DNA from: an uncultured Alphaproteobacteria bacterium
Lineage (GTDB): Bacteria > Pseudomonadota > Alphaproteobacteria > Micropepsales > Micropepsaceae
DNA length: 40,717 bases
NCBI GenBank assembly: GCA_903857685.1
Contig: CAIOFO010000090.1
Location: 1 to 40,717, forward strand
Reading direction: 5' to 3'
Part shown: in pieces, positions 35,595 through 40,717 of the stretch
Numbering within the stretch: position 1 is the stretch's first letter
Layout: each line of letters starts with the position of its first letter
Notes under the pieces: model-generated
What the model saw: the letters and a program-made list of their open reading frames with translations, nothing else
The model's database searches: none
Told to the model about the DNA's origin: nothing
Translations under genes and position numbers: made by a program

Positions 35595-36465
35595 ACAAAC
35601 ACCCCGGCAAACAAGGGGTTGAAATGCAGCACCAATACCAGCAGCGCCATGACCGGGGCCGCCGCCAAAGTGGAATCGATACGGTCGAGAATGCCGCCGT
35701 GACCGGGAATGACGGCACCGGAATCCTTCAGACCAAAATGGCGCTTGACGAAGGATTCAAACAGGTCGCCGCCATGGGCGACAAAGCTGAACAGAAACGC
35801 AAAAAGCGCCGCCGCCAAGGACACATGTCCCCAAAGAAAATAAATGTAAAACACATAAATCAGGGCAGCACAGATGCTGCCGCCGATGGTGCCGGCCCAG
35901 GTCTTGCCCGGCGAGAGCTTGGGCGCGAGGCGCGGACCGCCGATCAAATTGCCGAAAACCAGTGCGCCGGTATCGGTGGCCCAGACGATCAGCAGCATGC
36001 CGATCACGACCTGCTGACCGCCATGCGGCAGGGCACAGAGTGCCACCAGCGACAGGGCCGGCACCGCCAGATAGGGCACGCCGGCCGCCTGCCAGAGGGG
36101 ATTCTGCTGCTGCCGCAGCGCCAGGACGACGGACACCGCCATGCCCAGCAGCACAACGGCCAGCCCGGCCCAGAAATGCCCGGCAAACAGCAGCGCCGCC
36201 TCGGCAAGCGCCACGGTCGTCACGGTCACGGCCGCCTCGGCGCGGTAATGGACCCCCGCGCTGACGCAGCGGTGCCATTCCATCGCTGCCAGGATTAAGG
36301 CCAGCGCGATCAGGATGGCGAAAGACCGCGCGCCAAAGAAAATCACGCCGAGGGTAAAGACGGCCAGCAGAATGCCAAACAGCGGCCGCGTGATCCAGTC
36401 CATGTTGAAACGGATGGCGCGATAGCCCGGCGCGTGGCCCGGCGTGGGGGTTGTGTGCTGGACGC

Positions 36466-36469
<4 letters not shown>
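35591..36469 (-). CDS. cdsA: Phosphatidate cytidylyltransferase
   Basis: A 292-residue polytopic inner-membrane enzyme making CDP-diacylglycerol, the precursor of all phospholipids. Several hydrophobic segments are followed by the C-terminal signature: LSPGKTWAGTIGG, then DSGAVIPGHGGILDRIDS. The start is GTG overlapping the uppS stop as GTGA; the stop overlaps dxr. Confidence 0.94.
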
Positions 36470-37197
<728 letters not shown>

Positions 37198-37202
37198 CTG
37201 CT

Positions 37203-37763
37203 TCAGACCTGCATGATTTCCTGCTCCTTGGACTGGAGCGCCGCGTCTATGTCCTTGATGTGCTGGTCGGTGAGCTTCTGCAGCTCCTCGCCCTTGCTGT
37301 GATGTTCGTCTTCGCCGATCTTGTGGTCTTTTTCGAGGCGCTTGAGCACGTCCATGCCGTCGCGCCGGACATTGCGCACCGCAATGCGGGCGGCCTCGGC
37401 ATATTTGGACGCCAGCTTGGAAAGTTCCTTGCGCCGCTCCTGGTTCAGTTCCGGCAGTGGGATGCGCAGCAGCTGGCCGTCCATCTGCGGGTTGAGGCCC
37501 AGGCCCGCGTCGCGGATCGCCTTGTCCACCGCCTTGGCCAGGCCCTTGTCCCAGACCTGCACCGTGAGCATGCGGGATTCCGGGGTGGAGATGGTGCCGA
37601 CCTGGTTGATCGGCACGGTATTGCCATAGGCTTCCACCTGCACCGGATCGAGCAGCGCCGGCGAGGCGCGGCCGGTGCGCAGGCCGGAGAATTCGCCCTT
37701 GAGCGTGGATACCGCCCCGCTCATCCGCCGGTTCATCTCGTCTTTGCTGTAAACGTCCGCCAT
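37203..37763 (-). CDS. frr: Ribosome recycling factor
   Basis: A 186-residue protein, the standard length, that splits post-termination ribosomes together with EF-G. Features are the three-helix bundle with [12 protein letters not shown], the domain II segment [20 protein letters not shown], and [15 protein letters not shown] with the conserved RNVRRDG. It follows pyrH by 72 bases, where I see no terminator. Confidence 0.97.
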   Translation of the reverse strand: MADVYSKDEMNRRMSGAVSTLKGEFSGLRTGRASPALLDPVQVEAYGNTVPINQVGTISTPESRMLTVQVWDKGLAKAVDKAIRDAGLGLNPQMDGQLLRIPLPELNQERRKELSKLASKYAEAARIAVRNVRRDGMDVLKRLEKDHKIGEDEHHSKGEELQKLTDQHIKDIDAALQSKEQEIMQV

Positions 37764-37835
37764 TTCGACTTTATTTCCTGTTTTCCCCCGCCAAGCCTAG
37801 CCCAATCCGGGAACAAACCTAACCGGAAGTGAGCC

Positions 37836-38558
37836 TCACTTTTCCGAGATTATGGTGGCCCGGCCTTTGCCCGCCAGCACCTGGGTAAGCGCTCCTTTGT
37901 CGTGCAGGGAAAAAACCAGGATCGGGATGGCGTTTTCCCGTGACAGGGAGATGGCCGATGCATCCATCACCTGAAGGTTCCGCGCCAACACCTCGTGATA
38001 ACTCAGGGATTCATAACGAACAGCATCTGGCACCTTCTTGGGATCGGCGCTGTAGACGCCGTCTACATTAGTGGCTTTAAGCATGGCGTCGCAAGTCATT
38101 TCCGCCGCCCGCAGCGCCGCCGCCGTGTCCGTGGTGAAGTAGGGATTGCCGGTGCCGGCGGCGAAAATCACCACCCGGCCCTTTTCCATGTGCCGAATCG
38201 CCCGGCGCCGGACATAGGGTTCACACACTGTGCTCATGGGAATGGCGGACTGGACCCGCGACGGCAGGCCGGTGCGTTCCAGCGCCGCCTGCATCGCCAA
38301 GGCGTTCATCACCGTGGCCAACATGCCCATATAGTCGGCGGTGGCCCGGTCGATGCCCTTTGCGGCGCCCGCCAACCCGCGGAAGATATTGCCGCCGCCG
38401 ATCACCATGCAGATCTGGCTGCCGGCGTCCGCGGCCTCTTTCACATCGCCGGCGATGCGGTCCACGGTGGCGACGTCAATGCCGAAGCCGCCCTCGCCCA
38501 TCAACGCCTCGCCCGAGACCTTGAGCAGAACCCGGCGGTATTTCGGCGCTGTCGGCAT
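37836..38558 (-). CDS. pyrH: UMP kinase
   Basis: A 240-residue bacterial UMP kinase (amino-acid-kinase fold) that phosphorylates UMP to UDP. It starts [14 protein letters not shown] and shows [23 protein letters not shown] and the C-terminal [17 protein letters not shown] precedes the ATG. It sits between tsf and frr as in most bacteria. Confidence 0.97.
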   Translation of the reverse strand: MPTAPKYRRVLLKVSGEALMGEGGFGIDVATVDRIAGDVKEAADAGSQICMVIGGGNIFRGLAGAAKGIDRATADYMGMLATVMNALAMQAALERTGLPSRVQSAIPMSTVCEPYVRRRAIRHMEKGRVVIFAAGTGNPYFTTDTAAALRAAEMTCDAMLKATNVDGVYSADPKKVPDAVRYESLSYHEVLARNLQVMDASAISLSRENAIPILVFSLHDKGALTQVLAGKGRATIISEK

Positions 38559-38636
38559 ATCGCCCGTCCTATGGAATTCGCGGAGCAACGGCCTGGAAAA
38601 GTGTGAAACGGTTTTCCGCTGGCCGTGCGACCAAAA

Positions 38637-39561
38637 TTAGCGTGTACCTGCCATCTGGGCGACTTCGTCGGCGAAATCGCTTTCGACCTTCTCGATGCCC
38701 TCGCCCACCTGGAAGCGGACAAAGCCTTCGACCGCGATCGGTGCGCCGAGGTCCTTGGACGCCTTTTCAATCACCTTGCCGACCTGGGTTTCGCCGTCGA
38801 TCACGAAGGTCTGGGACAAAAGCACCGTCTCTTCGTAGAATTTGCGCATCCGCCCTTCCATCATCTTTTCGATCACGGCGTCGGGCTTGCCCGACTGGCG
38901 GGCGATTTCGGTCTGCACCGCGCGCTCGCGGTCCACGACGTCCTTGCTCAGATGTTCGGGGGAGATCGCCAGCGGAGACGCGGCGGCGACATGCATGGCG
39001 ATCTGCTTGGCCAGGGCGGCCAGCTTGTCCTTGTCGGCAGTGGATTTCAGGGCCACCAGCACGCCGATCTTGCCCAGCTCGGGCGAGGCGGCGTTATGAA
39101 CATAGGCCGCCACGGCGCCGGGACTGACCGCCAGCGCGATGGTGCGGCGGACCGACATGTTCTCGCCGATCTTGGCGACCATCTCGGTCAGGGTCTGCTG
39201 CACGGTCGAGGCGCCGAGCCCCGCGGCCAGCAGCTTTTCCAGGTCGCCGCCCTCTGTCAGGGCGATGCCGGCGGCGCTTTTGACAAAGCTCTTGAATTCC
39301 TCGTTGCGGGCGACGAAATCGGTTTCGGCATTCACCTCGACCAGGGCCCCCGGCATTGCCCGAGACGGCAACGCCCACCAGGCCTTCGGCGGCAACGCGG
39401 CCGGCCTTCTTGCCCGCCTTGGAAATGCCTTTCTTGCGCAGCCAGTCGATCGCCGCTTCCATGTCGCCGCCGGTTTCGGTCAGCGCGTTCTTGCAGTCCA
39501 TCATGCCCGCGCCGGTCTTGTCGCGCAGGTCTTTCACCAAGGCGGCGGTGATGTTGGTCAT
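38637..39561 (-). pseudogene. tsf: Elongation factor Ts, frame disrupted by one extra base
   Basis: EF-Ts (about 307 residues if intact) exchanges GDP for GTP on EF-Tu. The N-terminal part ([22 protein letters not shown]..., UBA-like domain) is in one frame, and the rest ([18 protein letters not shown] to the end) is in another. The break is at a run of five G on the coding strand (C at 39347-39351): with four G the frame reads [13 protein letters not shown] without a gap. GGAGA lies six bases before the ATG. As EF-Ts is essential or nearly so, a sequence or assembly error is the likeliest cause; a true mutation or slippage cannot be excluded. Everything else in the gene looks normal. Confidence 0.9.
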
Positions 39562-39586
39562 GCTGGTCTCCACAGTTGAAGGTTCC

Positions 39587-39612
39587 GCCCGCGCGGATTG
39601 ATACGCGCGGGC
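39587..39612 (-). other. Hairpin in the rpsB-tsf spacer
   Basis: GCCCGCGCG-TATCAATC-CGCGCGGGC forms a perfect 9-bp stem with an 8-base loop between the rpsB stop and the tsf start. No U-tract follows, so it is not a classic terminator. It could be an RNA-processing or partial-attenuation site setting the rpsB:tsf ratio. Confidence 0.5.
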
Positions 39613-39624
39613 GAGTTTCAGTCT

Positions 39625-40401
39625 TTAAGCGGTGGCTTCGGCCGGTTCGGCGTGGGACGAGGTATCCTCGATCTCCACCGCCGCGCCGATATCCACGCCC
39701 GCCTCGACTTGGTTCTGGCCCAGGCCGTCAATGATGGCGCGGGCCGCCAGGTCACAATAAAGCGCCAAGGCGCGGGCCGCGTCGTCATTGCCCGGAATCG
39801 GATAGGCGATGCCGTCGGGATCGCAGTTGGAATCCAGGATCGCGGTCACCGGGATGCCCAGCTTCTTGGCCTCGGCGATGGCGATGGCTTCCTTGTTGGT
39901 GTCGATCACGAACAGCATGTTGGGCAAGCCGCCCATTTCCTTGATGCCGCCCAGCGAGCGTTCCAGCTTGTCCTGTTCGCGCAGCAGGCCCAGCAGTTCC
40001 TTCTTGGTCAGGCCCGACTGTTCGGCGGTGGTCAGGGTTTCCTCGATGGTGCGCAGGCGCTTGATCGAATGGCTGATGGTCTGCCAGTTGGTCAGGGTGC
40101 CGCCCAGCCAGCGATGATTGACGTAATATTGGGCGCAGCGCTTGGCGGCCGCGGCGATCGGCTCGGACGCCTGGCGCTTGGTGCCGACAAACAGGATGCG
40201 TCCGCCGCCGGCCGCGACTTCGCGCAAGGCGACCAGCGCCTGGTGCAGCAGCGGCACGGTCTGGGTGAGGTCGAGAATGTGGATGTCGTTGCGCGTGCCG
40301 TAGATGTAGGACGCCATTTTCGGATTCCAGCGCTGGGTGCGATGGCCGAAATGGGCGCCCGATTCGAGCAGCTGGCGCATGGAAAATTCTGGCAAAGCCA
40401 T
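39625..40401 (-). CDS. rpsB: 30S ribosomal protein S2
   Basis: A 258-residue ribosomal protein of the small subunit. Family segments are [20 protein letters not shown] at the start, [27 protein letters not shown] and [15 protein letters not shown]. The C-terminal tail is acidic/Ala-rich. GGAG lies about ten bases before the ATG. A longer in-frame frame starting at 40539 lies in the leader and promoter. It is the first gene of the long minus-strand cluster. Confidence 0.97.
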   Translation of the reverse strand: MALPEFSMRQLLESGAHFGHRTQRWNPKMASYIYGTRNDIHILDLTQTVPLLHQALVALREVAAGGGRILFVGTKRQASEPIAAAAKRCAQYYVNHRWLGGTLTNWQTISHSIKRLRTIEETLTTAEQSGLTKKELLGLLREQDKLERSLGGIKEMGGLPNMLFVIDTNKEAIAIAEAKKLGIPVTAILDSNCDPDGIAYPIPGNDDAARALALYCDLAARAIIDGLGQNQVEAGVDIGAAVEIEDTSSHAEPAEATA

Positions 40402-40430
40402 GGATTCAGTCTCCTTTACCGGTTGGCCAG

Positions 40431-40502
40431 ACGCATGGGTTACCCCTTTTGGGAGGCACCGGACGGGGACGGCAGAACACCTGTCGAAACCCACCCATGC
40501 GT
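40431..40502 (-). promoter_or_regulatory. Structured rpsB leader RNA (candidate autoregulatory element)
   Basis: The leader can form a perfect 10-bp stem: ACGCATGGGT (40502-40493) pairs with ACCCATGCGT (40440-40431), enclosing 52 bases that contain a smaller hairpin (CTCCC-AAAA-GGGG type, around 40441-40455). It lies between the predicted start of transcription and the rpsB SD. In other bacteria rpsB leaders are bound by S2 for feedback control; that this leader does so is inference. Confidence 0.55.
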
Positions 40503-40515
40503 GCGAGATGCCGGG

Positions 40516-40544
40516 CTTATACGGACTGATACCCCCCAAATCAA
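40516..40544 (-). promoter_or_regulatory. Predicted rpsB promoter (-35 TTGATT, -10 TATAAG)
   Basis: On the minus strand TTGATT (40544-40539) and TATAAG (40521-40516) are exactly 17 bases apart. Transcription would start near 40509, giving a leader of about 108 bases that begins just before the 10-bp stem. This should drive rpsB-tsf and perhaps much of the downstream cluster. Confidence 0.7.
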
Positions 40545-40614
40545 GGGTGAAAGCGGGGCCGCCCTGCAGGTTTAGCGCCTGTTGCCAAGGACTTAGCGAT
40601 GGTATGAGAAACCC

Positions 40615-40717
40615 ATGACCGCAAAAAGCCCCATCCGGCCGCAGATTCAGGCCCTGGAACTGTCCGGCATCATGAAGATCGCCGCCCTGGGACTGGGCAA
40701 CCCCGACGTGCTGCCCC
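40615..40717 (+). CDS. Aminotransferase class I/II (5' end only)
   Basis: The first 34 codons of a gene running off the right edge, beginning [19 protein letters not shown] and continuing [14 protein letters not shown]. This matches the start of fold-type I PLP-dependent aminotransferases common in Alphaproteobacteria, but the lysine and cofactor site lie outside the window. The gene is divergent from rpsB. The substrate cannot be judged. Confidence 0.6.
   Translation, partial: MTAKSPIRPQIQALELSGIMKIAALGLGNPDVLP

Overview
The window is one contiguous, GC-rich stretch of alphaproteobacterial chromosome. The evidence is gene order. The run trpG-trpD-trpC-(X)-lexA-comEC-gltX-gltA-lpxB-lpxI-lpxA-fabZ-lpxD-skp-bamA-rseP-dxr-cdsA-uppS-frr-pyrH-tsf-rpsB is a classic alphaproteobacterial backbone. 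A GAAC-N7-GAAC type LexA box and LpxI in place of LpxH also fit that class. I cannot name the genus; a Rhizomicrobium/Micropepsaceae-like organism is only a guess.

Layout. (1) 1-2.6 kb: class I ribonucleotide reductase genes nrdA-nrdB on the minus strand, behind a promoter whose -10 lies inside a good NrdR-box match. (2) 2.6-3.2 kb: a secreted carboxymuconolactone-decarboxylase-family protein. (3) 3.2-7.9 kb: a complete cobalamin uptake operon btuB-btuF-btuC-btuD on the minus strand, headed by a textbook cobalamin riboswitch and a hairpin that masks the btuB Shine-Dalgarno sequence. (4) 8-15.1 kb: an accessory stretch with a 1-Cys peroxiredoxin, a TSUP transporter, a small lipoprotein, a bicupin protein, small proteins, a GFA-family protein, a zinc alcohol dehydrogenase coupled to a 59-residue protein, a Tat-exported HiPIP and a B3-like metallo-beta-lactamase-fold protein. 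(5) 15.3-19.2 kb: trpGDC, then a small gene (X) in the usual moaC position, then lexA. X looks like an eroded MoaC domain fused to a helix-turn-helix. (6) 19.2-20.8 kb: an AT-richer insertion between lexA and comEC, with a frameshifted PIN-domain gene and a two-helix membrane protein. (7) 20.8-25.8 kb: comEC, gltX, gltA. (8) 25.8-40.5 kb: a long minus-strand cluster for translation, nucleotide and undecaprenyl/isoprenoid metabolism, outer-membrane assembly and lipid A. It starts at a clear promoter upstream of rpsB with a structured 5' leader. (9) The 5' end of an aminotransferase gene, divergent from rpsB.

Most minus-strand genes overlap by 4 bases (ATGA or GTGA), so translational coupling is the rule. 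Two genes, tsf and the PIN gene, are each broken by a single-base length change in a homopolymer. tsf is essential, so a sequence error or a very recent mutation must be considered.

The observations most worth follow-up are the MoaC-like/HTH protein, the rpsB leader RNA, the riboswitch plus SD-masking hairpin, the tsf frameshift and the lexA-comEC insertion.
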